A DNA stretch of 38,200 nt from positions 1 to 38,200 of the forward strand of contig BNBP01000069.1 of assembly GCA_014656015.1 (NCBI GenBank), in the 5' to 3' direction. Every line of letters begins with the position of its first letter. Position 1 is the first letter of the stretch. Of this stretch, positions 15,688 to 22,175 are shown in pieces. A program made the position numbers and the translations under genes. Source of the DNA: Streptomyces griseoaurantiacus. GTDB taxonomy: Bacteria > Actinomycetota > Actinomycetes > Streptomycetales > Streptomycetaceae. Under the pieces are notes generated by a model, which saw nothing but the letters and a program-made list of their open reading frames with translations, did not search any database and was not told the origin of the DNA.

Positions 15688-16229
15688 CGGTCTCCCGCCC
15701 CGGGCCGCCGCGCCGGTGTCACCTGGGCCAGGGGCGGCACGGGCGGTTCGCCGCCCGCCTCGGTGAACGCCGTGAGCGCCTCGACGAGGGAGGCCCGCTG
15801 CTCCGGCGCGAGCCGCCGGACGATCCCGGTGACCTCCTCGCGGCGGCGGGCCATCACCCGGCCCACCACCCGCCGGCCCTCCTCGGTGAGCGTCAACCGG
15901 GTCTCGCGGCGGTTGTCCGGGTTGATCCGCCGGTCCGCGAGGCCCGCCGCGATGAGCCGGTCCACCATGCGCATCGCGGTGGAGGGGGCGACCTGGAGCA
16001 GTTCCGCGAGGACCACGAGCTTGGTGGCGCCCCGGGTGGAGAGCACCACCAGCATCCGGAACTGCGGCAGCGTGAGGCGCTCCTCGACCTCGGCGAGGGA
16101 GCGGGCCGACACCGCGAGCAGCAACCGCGAGGCCGTCAGGACGGCACGCGCCACCTCGTCCACCTCGCCCGCAGGGCCCGTACCGTGTGCCGGCACGACC
16201 CCACCGGCCGGTCTCCCGCTCTCGGGCAT
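15678..16229 (-). CDS. MarR-family transcriptional regulator (copy 2)
   Basis: The protein has 183 residues from the ATG at 16229, with GGAAGGG about 4 nt upstream. It has the same layout as the MarR protein at 14192-14767: ARAVLTASRLLLAVSARSLA, LPQFRMLVVLSTRGATKLVV, LAELLQVAPSTAMRMVDRLI and INPDNRRETRLTLTEEGRRV. The HTH and wing are nearly identical, so both probably bind similar palindromes, while the N- and C-terminal tails diverge. It converges on the hemerythrin gene. The pair looks like a local duplication with inversion. The family call is firm; the ligand is unknown. Confidence 0.9.
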   Translation of the reverse strand: MPESGRPAGGVVPAHGTGPAGEVDEVARAVLTASRLLLAVSARSLAEVEERLTLPQFRMLVVLSTRGATKLVVLAELLQVAPSTAMRMVDRLIAAGLADRRINPDNRRETRLTLTEEGRRVVGRVMARRREEVTGIVRRLAPEQRASLVEALTAFTEAGGEPPVPPLAQVTPARRPGAGDRTT

Positions 16230-16537
16230 GGGCCCTTCCCCTCGTTCCCCTCACGCCGTGCCGCCCGCCACCCGGGCCGCACGGACCACCCGCGGTGTCC
16301 CCAGGTCAGGGGCACCGGTGCGCCATTCTCCCGTACCGCGGGCGCCGCCCGTCCACCCCTCACCCCAATGCCCCCGACAAGGGGCGTAACCGAGCCCCCG
16401 GTGGCAGCGTGAGGGCGGGCGTGGGTACCGGACGCACGGTCGTCTCGCGGTACGAGGAGGCGAGGGCGACAGGGGGGACGCCCCGGTGACCGCGGCCCAC
16501 GACCGACTCCGCGACCGTCTCCGAGGGAGCCGCGCAC
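16230..16537. other. Intergenic region upstream of the hydrogenase relic
   Basis: About 308 bases between the divergent MarR gene and the relic operon. Short open frames here are 22-39 codons with no ribosome site or family resemblance. The last 15 bases hold the GAGGGAG ribosome site (16523-16529) for the ATG at 16538. I could not assign a promoter with confidence. Confidence 0.5.
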
Positions 16538-16903
16538 ATGACCACCGCAACCGTCGCCACCGAGGTGAGCCGGGCACCCGGAAGACCCGCGACACCCGAC
16601 CGCCCCTCGTCCACGTGCCAGGTGAAGCTCGGCTTCTCGGCCCCCGTCCTCGACTGCGCCGTGCCCGCGCGCGGGGCGGACGGCACCGGCGGCTGCCCCC
16701 AGGCCGGCGGCGTCTGCATCGGCTGCGCCGTGCCCGGCTTCCCGGACGCGTTCCTGCCACTGCGGGAGGAGCCCGCCGCCGATGGTCCGCCGGCCTCCGT
16801 GACCGGGCCCTACGGGGCGGTCCTCCGGCGGCTGCGCGGCATCGCCGCCGGACGCACCCCCGCACGGCACCCTTCGCCGGCCCGCGGAGCGGACCATGGC
16901 TGA
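16538..16903 (+). CDS. Truncated [NiFe]-hydrogenase small subunit (C-terminal Fe-S region only)
   Basis: The protein has 121 residues from the ATG at 16538, with GAGGGAG 8 nt upstream, so it has its own translation start. Residues 27-75 (CQVKLGFSAPVLDC, then GGCPQAGGVCIGCAVPGFPD) match the C-terminal Fe-S part of the actinobacterial uptake [NiFe]-hydrogenase small subunit, and PYGAVLRRLR at residue 91 matches its extreme C-terminus. Cys40, Cys60 and Cys63 correspond to the medial-cluster ligands. Of the distal-cluster ligands only Cys27 remains: the second Cys is Phe33, and the His and Cys further upstream are missing together with the whole flavodoxin-like N-domain and proximal cluster. It could not work as a hydrogenase electron-transfer subunit. 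It may be a repurposed small Fe-S protein or a relic. It overlaps the NifU-like gene by 8 nt. Confidence 0.75.
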   Translation: MTTATVATEVSRAPGRPATPDRPSSTCQVKLGFSAPVLDCAVPARGADGTGGCPQAGGVCIGCAVPGFPDAFLPLREEPAADGPPASVTGPYGAVLRRLRGIAAGRTPARHPSPARGADHG

Positions 16904-17471
16904 GCACACCACGGCCGCGTACGGCCCCGGCGCCGGCCGGCTCGACGACCCGGCCGTCGAGGAGCGCCTCACCCGCATCGACGAACTCCTCGGCCATGTC
17001 GAGGAGGCGTCCGAACCCACGGCGCGGGCCGCGGTCGAGGCCGTCGGCGCGCTCACCGAGGTCTACGGCGAGGGGCTCGCCCGGATCCTCGAACTCGCCG
17101 ACGAGGCGCTCGCCGCCCGGCTCGCCGAGGACCGGCTCCTCGGCCACCTCCTGGTGCTGCACGACCTCCACCCCGATCCCGTCGAACGCCGGGCCGAACG
17201 CGCCGTCGACGGACTGCGCACCGTCGTCCGCGAGAGCGGCGGCGAGATCGAACTGACCGGCATCGACGACGGCGTCGCCCGTGTCCGCCTCGACGTCAGG
17301 GGCTGCGGGTCCACCACCGCCGGCCTGGAGAGCGCCGTGCGCGAGGCCCTGCTCGCCGCCGCGCCGGAACTGTCCGGCGTGGAACGGGTGGGCGACTCCG
17401 AGCGCGAGGCCGCCTTCGTCCCGCTCGACACCCTCGCCCTCGGACCGGCCGAACCCCAGGGGTCGCCGTGA
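16896..17471 (+). CDS. NifU-like protein of the hydrogenase-associated type, CxxC lost
   Basis: The protein has 191 residues from the ATG at 16896. Residues 25-95 are helical (ERLTRIDELLGHVEE, ARILELADEALAARL, LLGHLLVLHDLHP). Residues about 98-165 match the NifU C-terminal scaffold (ALxxLR.VVRESGGEIELTGIDDGVARVRLDVRGCGSTTAGLESAVREALLAAAPEL pattern). In active NifU/Nfu domains this loop carries CxxC for a transient [4Fe-4S] cluster. Here only Cys137 is present and the second Cys position is Thr, so cluster scaffolding by the usual route is doubtful. Homologues sit in actinobacterial hydrogenase operons beside DUF5947. The gene overlaps its neighbours by 8 and 4 nt. Confidence 0.75.
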   Translation: MAEHTTAAYGPGAGRLDDPAVEERLTRIDELLGHVEEASEPTARAAVEAVGALTEVYGEGLARILELADEALAARLAEDRLLGHLLVLHDLHPDPVERRAERAVDGLRTVVRESGGEIELTGIDDGVARVRLDVRGCGSTTAGLESAVREALLAAAPELSGVERVGDSEREAAFVPLDTLALGPAEPQGSP

Positions 17472-18058
17472 CGGCCGGCGCGCTGGCCCGAGTGATCCGA
17501 GACGCCGCCGACCGGCGCGCCGCGGACGCCGAACGCTGCGACCTGTGCGGTGTCCCGCTACCGGCCGAACACCAGCACCTGTACGACACCGAGCGGCAGC
17601 GACTGCACTGCGGCTGCCGTCCGTGCGCGCTGCTCTTCGCCGAGGGCGGCACCGCGGAGGGCCGCTACCGCCTGGTGCCGGAGCGACGGTTGCGGCTGCC
17701 GCCCGTGGACACCGGCGCCCTCGGCGTCCCGGTCGGCCTCGCGTTCTTCGTCCGGCGCCCGGACGACACGGTGACGGCCCACTACCCGAGCCCCGCCGGC
17801 GCCACCCGCTGGGAGCCCGAGGCCGAGGCCTGGCGGGCCGTGGTGGACCGTCACCCCGAACTGGCCGGTCTGCGGCCCGATGTCGAGGCCCTGCTGGTCA
17901 ACACGGCGTGGGGCATGAGCCACCACTGGATCACCCCGATCGACGACTGCTTCCGCGTGGTGGCCCTCGTACGGCGGGAGTGGCGCGGGCTGTCCGGCGG
18001 CAGCCGGGTCCGGCCCGCCATCGAGGAGTTCTTCGCCTCGCTCACCGAACGACCGTGA
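17468..18058 (+). CDS. DUF5947 family protein (hydrogenase-cluster-associated)
   Basis: The protein has 196 residues from the GTG at 17468, overlapping the NifU-like stop by 4 nt (GTGA). Near the N-terminus are paired cysteines, CDLC (24, 27) and CGCRPC (48, 50, 53), with LYDTERQRLHCGC and ALLF between, suggesting a zinc or Fe-S knuckle. The rest (GLAFFVRRPDDTVTAHYPSP, LVNTAWGMSHHWITPIDDCF, RVVALVRREWRGLSGG) is the conserved body of DUF5947. This family is found in actinobacterial [NiFe]-hydrogenase operons with a NifU-like protein; its biochemical role is not established as far as I know. The domain looks intact. It is followed by a strong hairpin. Confidence 0.75.
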   Translation: MTAGALARVIRDAADRRAADAERCDLCGVPLPAEHQHLYDTERQRLHCGCRPCALLFAEGGTAEGRYRLVPERRLRLPPVDTGALGVPVGLAFFVRRPDDTVTAHYPSPAGATRWEPEAEAWRAVVDRHPELAGLRPDVEALLVNTAWGMSHHWITPIDDCFRVVALVRREWRGLSGGSRVRPAIEEFFASLTERP

Positions 18059-18097
18059 GCCGACGGCGAGAACGGCACCGGTGACGGTGGCTGCGAC

Positions 18098-18139
18098 GGT
18101 GGTTCCCCCCGCCGCCCGGAGCGGCGGAGCGGGGCCACC
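18098..18139. terminator. Strong bidirectional hairpin between convergent genes
   Basis: Nested stem: GGTGG (18098-18102) with CCACC (18135-18139), CCCC with GGGG, and CCGCCGC (18109-18115) with GCGGCGG (18121-18127), with small bulges and a 5-nt loop. It lies between the DUF5947 stop at 18058 and the XRE-PNPOx stop at 18166. Confidence 0.65.
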
Positions 18140-18165
18140 CCGGCGGAGCCCCTCGCCGCCGCGCC

Positions 18166-18894
18166 TCACACGGTGATACGGCGTCCGGTGATCTCCATGG
18201 GGTCCACCCGCACCCACAGCTCCCGCTTTCCGCCCGCCCACGGGCCGCTCACCGCCCGCTCGCCGAGCCGGCGCACCGACCCCGGGTCGGTCACCGCCCG
18301 CGCGTTCCCCCGCACCAGCACGCTCCACCCCTCGCTGAGCGCCTCGTCCACCCGGTCGACCTCGAACGCGACCCGGTTGCCCACCGCCAGGGCAGGCGTC
18401 GTCCCCGGCGCCGTGCGGAACACGAGGGCACCGTCGACGACGGTGTAGTTGACCGGTACCACCACCGGCCCCGAGGCCGTGCTCACCGCCAGCCGACCCA
18501 CCCCGTGCGAGGCGAGCAGCGCCCGGCACTCCCGGACGCTCAGTTCCGTGAACGCGGGGTGCGCGGCCGCCCGGCCGGTTCCCGGCGGCCGCTCGGCGGC
18601 GGCGCCGGTGAACTCCGTGACCGTGGTCCGCAGCACGTCCGCCAGCCGCAGCAGCACGTTGGTGCCGGGGGAGGCCCCGGGGCTCTCCTCCAGGTAGCGG
18701 AGGTAGTCCGGCGCCATGCCCGCCCGGGCCGCCGCGTCCTCCCGGGTGAGCCCCAGTTCCCGGCGCCGGTGCGCCAGCCTGCGCCCGAGATCGCCGGCGT
18801 GCGCGTGCTCCGGGGCGGCGGACCCCTCCGGCGGCTCCCCGGCGGCGGAGGGGGCCTGGTCGCGGCCGGACGGCGGCCGCTGCTGTTCGGACAT
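18166..18894 (-). CDS. XRE helix-turn-helix / pyridoxamine 5'-phosphate oxidase-like flavin-binding fusion protein
   Basis: The protein has 242 residues from the ATG at 18894. Residues about 35-95 are a Cro/C1-type HTH (LGRRLAHRRRELGLTREDAA, ARAGMAPDYLRYLEESPGAS, LLRLADVLRTTVTEF). Residues about 112-240 match the split-barrel PNPOx-like family (LSVRECRALLASHGVGRLAV, VVVPVNYTVVDGALVFRTAP, VAFEVDRVDEALSEGWSVLV, LWVRVDPMEITGRRI), which binds FMN, heme or F420. The combination suggests a transcription factor that senses a flavin or redox ligand. This fusion is common in Streptomyces. It is divergent from the HATPase gene at 19150 across 255 gene-free bases and may regulate it. Confidence 0.88.
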   Translation of the reverse strand: MSEQQRPPSGRDQAPSAAGEPPEGSAAPEHAHAGDLGRRLAHRRRELGLTREDAAARAGMAPDYLRYLEESPGASPGTNVLLRLADVLRTTVTEFTGAAAERPPGTGRAAAHPAFTELSVRECRALLASHGVGRLAVSTASGPVVVPVNYTVVDGALVFRTAPGTTPALAVGNRVAFEVDRVDEALSEGWSVLVRGNARAVTDPGSVRRLGERAVSGPWAGGKRELWVRVDPMEITGRRITV

Positions 18895-19149
18895 GGTGCC
18901 TCGCTTCCTTCCACCGGTCCGCCGCCACGGGGCCGGCCCGGCACATCCTGCGTCTCCTGCGTCGTCCTGTCCCTCCAGCTTGTCCCAGAAGGCGGCGGCC
19001 CGCCCGGGCCGGAGGTCCCCGATACGCCGTACGCACCCGCAGGACCGCGAAAACCCCGCGAACGGCCCCCGGCACCCGGCGGCCCGCAGTCATGCGGACG
19101 CCCGGCGCGGGTACCCGCGACAGTGGACGGCACCCGGGGAGGACGAACG

Positions 19150-19563
19150 GTGAACGAATCGCTGCGAGCAGTGGGCTGGGCGCGCTCCCTGCCGATGAGT
19201 ACCGGGGCGAAGACCGCCCGCGACTGGACCCGGGAGCACCTGGACACCCTGGGCTGGACCTCGAAGGCGCCGGCCACCGCCGACGCGGTGCTGCTGGCCG
19301 TCTCGGAGCTGGTCACCAACGCCCATGTGCACGCCCGCAGCGACGCACAGCTCGTGCTCACCTGGGACACCCGGTGCCTGCACGTCGCGGTGCACGACTC
19401 CTCGCCGGAACTCCCGGTGGCCCAGGCGCCGAGCGCCGAACGCCTGGGCGGACGAGGCATGTTCCTGGTCGACGCGCTGGCCGACACCCTGCGGACCCGC
19501 CCCTGTCCGGACGGCAAGACGGTGATCGCCTGCTTCCGCATCCCCGACGAGAAAAAGAACTGA
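19150..19563 (+). CDS. ATP-binding HATPase_c protein (anti-sigma/RsbW-like serine kinase)
   Basis: The protein has 137 residues from the GTG at 19150, with GGGGAGGA about 6 nt upstream. A GHKL-type ATPase domain fills the protein: N-box ELVTNAHVHA (Asn57), G1-like DSSPELP (83-89) and G2-like GGRGMFLVD (100-108). Single-domain proteins like this are abundant in Streptomyces. Some phosphorylate anti-anti-sigma factors or bind sigma factors, partnered by PP2C phosphatases such as the one at 20564-22081. The partner cannot be told from the sequence. An AT-centred palindrome follows the stop. Confidence 0.88.
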   Translation: MNESLRAVGWARSLPMSTGAKTARDWTREHLDTLGWTSKAPATADAVLLAVSELVTNAHVHARSDAQLVLTWDTRCLHVAVHDSSPELPVAQAPSAERLGGRGMFLVDALADTLRTRPCPDGKTVIACFRIPDEKKN

Positions 19564-19568
19564 AATCG

Positions 19569-19586
19569 GCGCGCATATATGCGTGC
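19569..19586. promoter_or_regulatory. 18-bp AT-centred palindrome
   Basis: CGCATATATGCG (19572-19583) is a perfect 12-bp palindrome, extended to 18 bp (GCGCGCATATATGCGTGC) with one mismatched pair. It sits 6 nt after the HATPase stop. An ATATAT core is rare in such GC-rich DNA, which suggests a protein-binding site rather than a terminator; the terminator proper is at 19653-19689. Confidence 0.4.
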
Positions 19587-19652
19587 TGAGGGGGCACCAG
19601 CAGTTACGAAAGGCTCGGAAACATGCCTACCCCCCCTGGCGGACCGAGCCTC

Positions 19653-19689
19653 CCGGCCCCGCCGCACCCCCCCTTCGCGGCGGGGCCGG
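19653..19689. terminator. Bidirectional hairpin between the HATPase and methyltransferase genes
   Basis: Perfect 13-bp stem: CCGGCCCCGCCGC (19653-19665) with GCGGCGGGGCCGG (19677-19689), and an 11-nt C-rich loop. It separates the convergent genes ending at 19563 and 19725. Confidence 0.75.
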
Positions 19690-19724
19690 CCCTTGCCCGC
19701 GGCAGGCCGGAGGGCGCGGACTCC

Positions 19725-20537
19725 TCAGACGGTCCTGCGGCCGACCCCCGCGAACACCCAGTACTCCGAGGGATCGTCCGGGACCTCGTCCCTCGGGCCG
19801 GGGCGCCACAGCGGTACGTGGACCAGCCCCGGGTCCACGAGGTCGAAACCGTCGAACAGGCCGAGGATCTCCGCCCGTGAGCGGGCGGTGACGGGCGAGG
19901 TGGCGCGGGAGCGGTACAACGTGCCCACGGCGGCGGCCGTGTCGGGGCGGTCCTCGTTGGTCGCGTGCGTCAGCGCCAGCCAGCCGTCCGCGGGCAGGGC
20001 CTCGCGGAACGCGGCCACTATGCCCGCCGGATCCTCCTCCTCGGTGACGAAGTGCAGGATCGTGATCATCAGCACCGCCACGGGCCGGTCGAGGTCGATC
20101 AGTTCGCGCAGCCGGGCGGAGGCGAGGACGTCGGCGGGACGGCGGATGTCGGCGTTCACGATGGCCGCGTCCGGGTTGTCGGAGAGCAGCGAGGTGCTGT
20201 GCGCGACCGCCACCGGGTCGTTGTCCACGTAGACGACCCGGGCGCCCGGAGCGGCCGCCTGCGCCACCTCGTGGACATTGCCCTGAGTGGGGATGCCGGA
20301 GCCGAGGTCGATGAACTGCCGCACGCCCTGCTCGACGAGGAAACGCACGGCCCGGCCCAGGAAGGAACGGTTCGCCCGGGCCAGTGTGCGCACCTGGGGG
20401 TCGATGGCCGTGAAGGCCGCGAGGGCCTCGCGGTCGATGGCGAAGTTGTGCCGGCCGCCGAGCATCGCGTCGTACATGCGAGCGACGCTCGCCCTTTCGA
20501 GGTCTACTCCCTGCGGGAGACCTTCGTCGATGGGCAC
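19725..20537 (-). CDS. SAM-dependent methyltransferase of the SAF/DUF574 family
   Basis: The protein has 270 residues from the GTG at 20537, chosen because GGAGGAG lies 5 nt upstream; the ATG at 20561 would place that site inside the gene. The N-terminal signature GVDLERASVARMYDAMLGGRHNFAID is the family hallmark. SAM motif I is FIDLGSGIPTQGNVHEVAQ, motif II is VVYVDNDPVAV, and LMITILHFVTEEEDP and LALTHATNED follow. These proteins are very numerous in Streptomyces; targets are largely unknown. It is divergent from the PP2C phosphatase gene, sharing an AT-rich spacer with an inverted repeat, so the two may be co-regulated. Confidence 0.9.
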   Translation of the reverse strand: MPIDEGLPQGVDLERASVARMYDAMLGGRHNFAIDREALAAFTAIDPQVRTLARANRSFLGRAVRFLVEQGVRQFIDLGSGIPTQGNVHEVAQAAAPGARVVYVDNDPVAVAHSTSLLSDNPDAAIVNADIRRPADVLASARLRELIDLDRPVAVLMITILHFVTEEEDPAGIVAAFREALPADGWLALTHATNEDRPDTAAAVGTLYRSRATSPVTARSRAEILGLFDGFDLVDPGLVHVPLWRPGPRDEVPDDPSEYWVFAGVGRRTV

Positions 20538-20563
20538 ATCAACTCCTCCGACAACGAGCATCC

Positions 20564-22081
20564 TTGACGCAACATCATATAGTTGCCGACGTCACGCGGG
20601 GAGGTCCGTTCCCTGCCGCGCGACCGGCCCCCGGCCCCACCCGGAAAGGCACGATCCTGCGCAACGAAGCACGCGCCCAGCCCGAGCCGGCCCCTGCCGT
20701 GCCGCCGGTCCCGCAGGACCGGCCGGCCGGTCCTCCCGCCCCCGGCGCACCCACAGGCGGCCCCTCCATGGCCGGTCTGATCGGCTCGGTACTCGATCTG
20801 CGACTGACCGGCGGCCACGTCGTGCACTCCCTGATGCCGGAGTTCTGCGACGCCTCCTCGGTGTACCTGCTGGAACGGTGGCTGCAGCAGGAGAACGCCT
20901 ATCTCACCGCCGACCCGCCGCAGATCGAGGCACGCCGGCTGGCGCTCGGCTCGGGTTTCCGGTCCGCCCCGGAATGGGAGCGCCGGCTGCCCCTCGGGGA
21001 GGTGGTGGTCTTCCCCCGCGAGACCCCGTACGCCCGCGCGCTGGCCACCGGGCGGCCGCAACTGCTCGACGCGATGGACGAGCACACCTCCGAGCGGCTC
21101 ACCGCCTCACAGGGCGGCGACCCGGTCCTGCGGGAGGTGCTGCGGTCGGTCTCCCTCCTGGTCGTCCCGCTCCGGCTGCGGGACGCGGCCGTCGGGGTCA
21201 TCGTCTGCGTACGGGGCCCGGGCCGGCCGCCCTTCGTCACCGAGGACGCCGCGCACGTCGAGGCGCTGGCCGGACGGGCGTGCGTCGCCCTGGACAACGC
21301 CCGCCGCTACGAGCACGAGCGGCGCACCGCCCTCGCCATCCGCACCAGCCTGCTGCCCGCGACCGCCCCGGAGTTCGAGGGCTGCCGCATCGCCCACGGC
21401 TACCTCCCGGCGGGACAGGACACCGTCATCGGCGGCGACTGGTTCGACGTGCTGCCGCGGCCCGGCCACCGGGTCAGCCTCATCGTCGGGGACGCGATGG
21501 GGCACGGGCCCGAGTCGGCGGTCGCGATGATCCAGCTCCGCACCGCCGTCCGGACGCTGGCCGGGTTCGACATCACGCCCGCCGAGCTGATGCAGCGGCT
21601 CGACGCGCTCGCCTGCGACACCCCGGGAGCGTCCTTCGCGACCTGCGTGTACGCGGAGTGGGACGCGCGGCGCCACACCTGCACGGTCGTCGCGGCCGGG
21701 CACCCCCCGCCGCTGATGCGGGGCCCCGACCGGGCCGCCGGGCCGCTCGCGCTCACCAGCCCCGGGCTGCCGCTCGGCCTGGGCACGGGGACCTACGAGC
21801 CCACGGTCGTCGAGGTGGACGAGCCGACGCTCCTCGTGCTGTACAGCGACGGCCTGGTGGAGTCCCGCCACACCGACATCGACCAGGGCATCGCCCGGCT
21901 GGTCGGGGCCCTGGAGGCGGACACCCCCGCGAAGGGCGACCACCCCGCGGGCCCGGCGGACGTCACGGGGCCCGAGGAACTGCGCGAACTGTGCGAGGTG
22001 CTGCTGAGGGAGGCGGCGGAGGTCGGCAGCGCGGACGACCGCACGCTGCTGCTCGCGGAACTGACGCCCGCGACGGACTGA
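20564..22081 (+). CDS. GAF-domain PP2C (SpoIIE/RsbU-type) protein phosphatase
   Basis: At most 505 residues, if read from the TTG at 20564. The start is uncertain: the first ~65 residues are Pro/Ala-rich without a good ribosome site, and the GTG at 20699 or ATG at 20768 would keep all domains. A GAF-like sensor domain follows (SLMPEFCDASSVYLLERWL, VFPRETPYARALATGRPQLL, VLRSVSLLVVPLRLRDAAVG, FVTEDAAHVEALAGRACVAL). The PP2C domain has RTSLLPATAPEFEG, VIGGDWFDVLP (metal Asp), LIVGDAMGHGPESA (metal Asp-Gly), VVAAGHPPPLM, LLVLYSDGLVESR and ADDRTLLL. The motif set is intact, so it is likely an active Ser/Thr phosphatase in a partner-switching circuit, possibly with HATPase proteins like that at 19150. 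Confidence 0.88.
   Translation: MTQHHIVADVTRGGPFPAARPAPGPTRKGTILRNEARAQPEPAPAVPPVPQDRPAGPPAPGAPTGGPSMAGLIGSVLDLRLTGGHVVHSLMPEFCDASSVYLLERWLQQENAYLTADPPQIEARRLALGSGFRSAPEWERRLPLGEVVVFPRETPYARALATGRPQLLDAMDEHTSERLTASQGGDPVLREVLRSVSLLVVPLRLRDAAVGVIVCVRGPGRPPFVTEDAAHVEALAGRACVALDNARRYEHERRTALAIRTSLLPATAPEFEGCRIAHGYLPAGQDTVIGGDWFDVLPRPGHRVSLIVGDAMGHGPESAVAMIQLRTAVRTLAGFDITPAELMQRLDALACDTPGASFATCVYAEWDARRHTCTVVAAGHPPPLMRGPDRAAGPLALTSPGLPLGLGTGTYEPTVVEVDEPTLLVLYSDGLVESRHTDIDQGIARLVGALEADTPAKGDHPAGPADVTGPEELRELCEVLLREAAEVGSADDRTLLLAELTPATD
20569..20586. promoter_or_regulatory. Inverted repeat in the divergent methyltransferase/phosphatase promoter region
   Basis: GCAAC-N8-GTTGC (20569-20586) centred on ATCATATA, the most AT-rich stretch nearby. 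A TATGAT hexamer on the reverse strand (20579-20574) could be the -10 of the methyltransferase gene, but I see no good -35. Candidate operator only. Confidence 0.4.
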
Positions 22082-22099
22082 GGGCGCGCACCCGGTTCG

Positions 22100-22124
22100 C
22101 GTGCCGGGGCATGCCCCCGGCGTG
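22100..22124. terminator. Hairpin between the phosphatase and glycosyltransferase genes
   Basis: GCCGGGG (22103-22109) pairs with CCCCGGC (22115-22121), loop 5 nt, extendable by weak pairs to 22100 and 22124. It lies 20 nt after the stop at 22081, between convergent genes. Confidence 0.5.
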
Positions 22125-22175
22125 GGCGCGCGCCCGGCTCCGCGCGAGGACCGCGGCCGGCGGCGCCCGGCGGGG

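Noticed and set aside
16360..16719. Reverse-strand 119-codon frame upstream of and overlapping the hydrogenase relic
   Set aside because: It is antisense to the relic's Cys motif, lacks a ribosome site and matches no family; the forward gene has a proper start.
19623..19880. Small forward frame after the HATPase gene
   Set aside because: It runs through the terminator hairpin and into the antisense of the methyltransferase; Pro-rich with no ribosome site.
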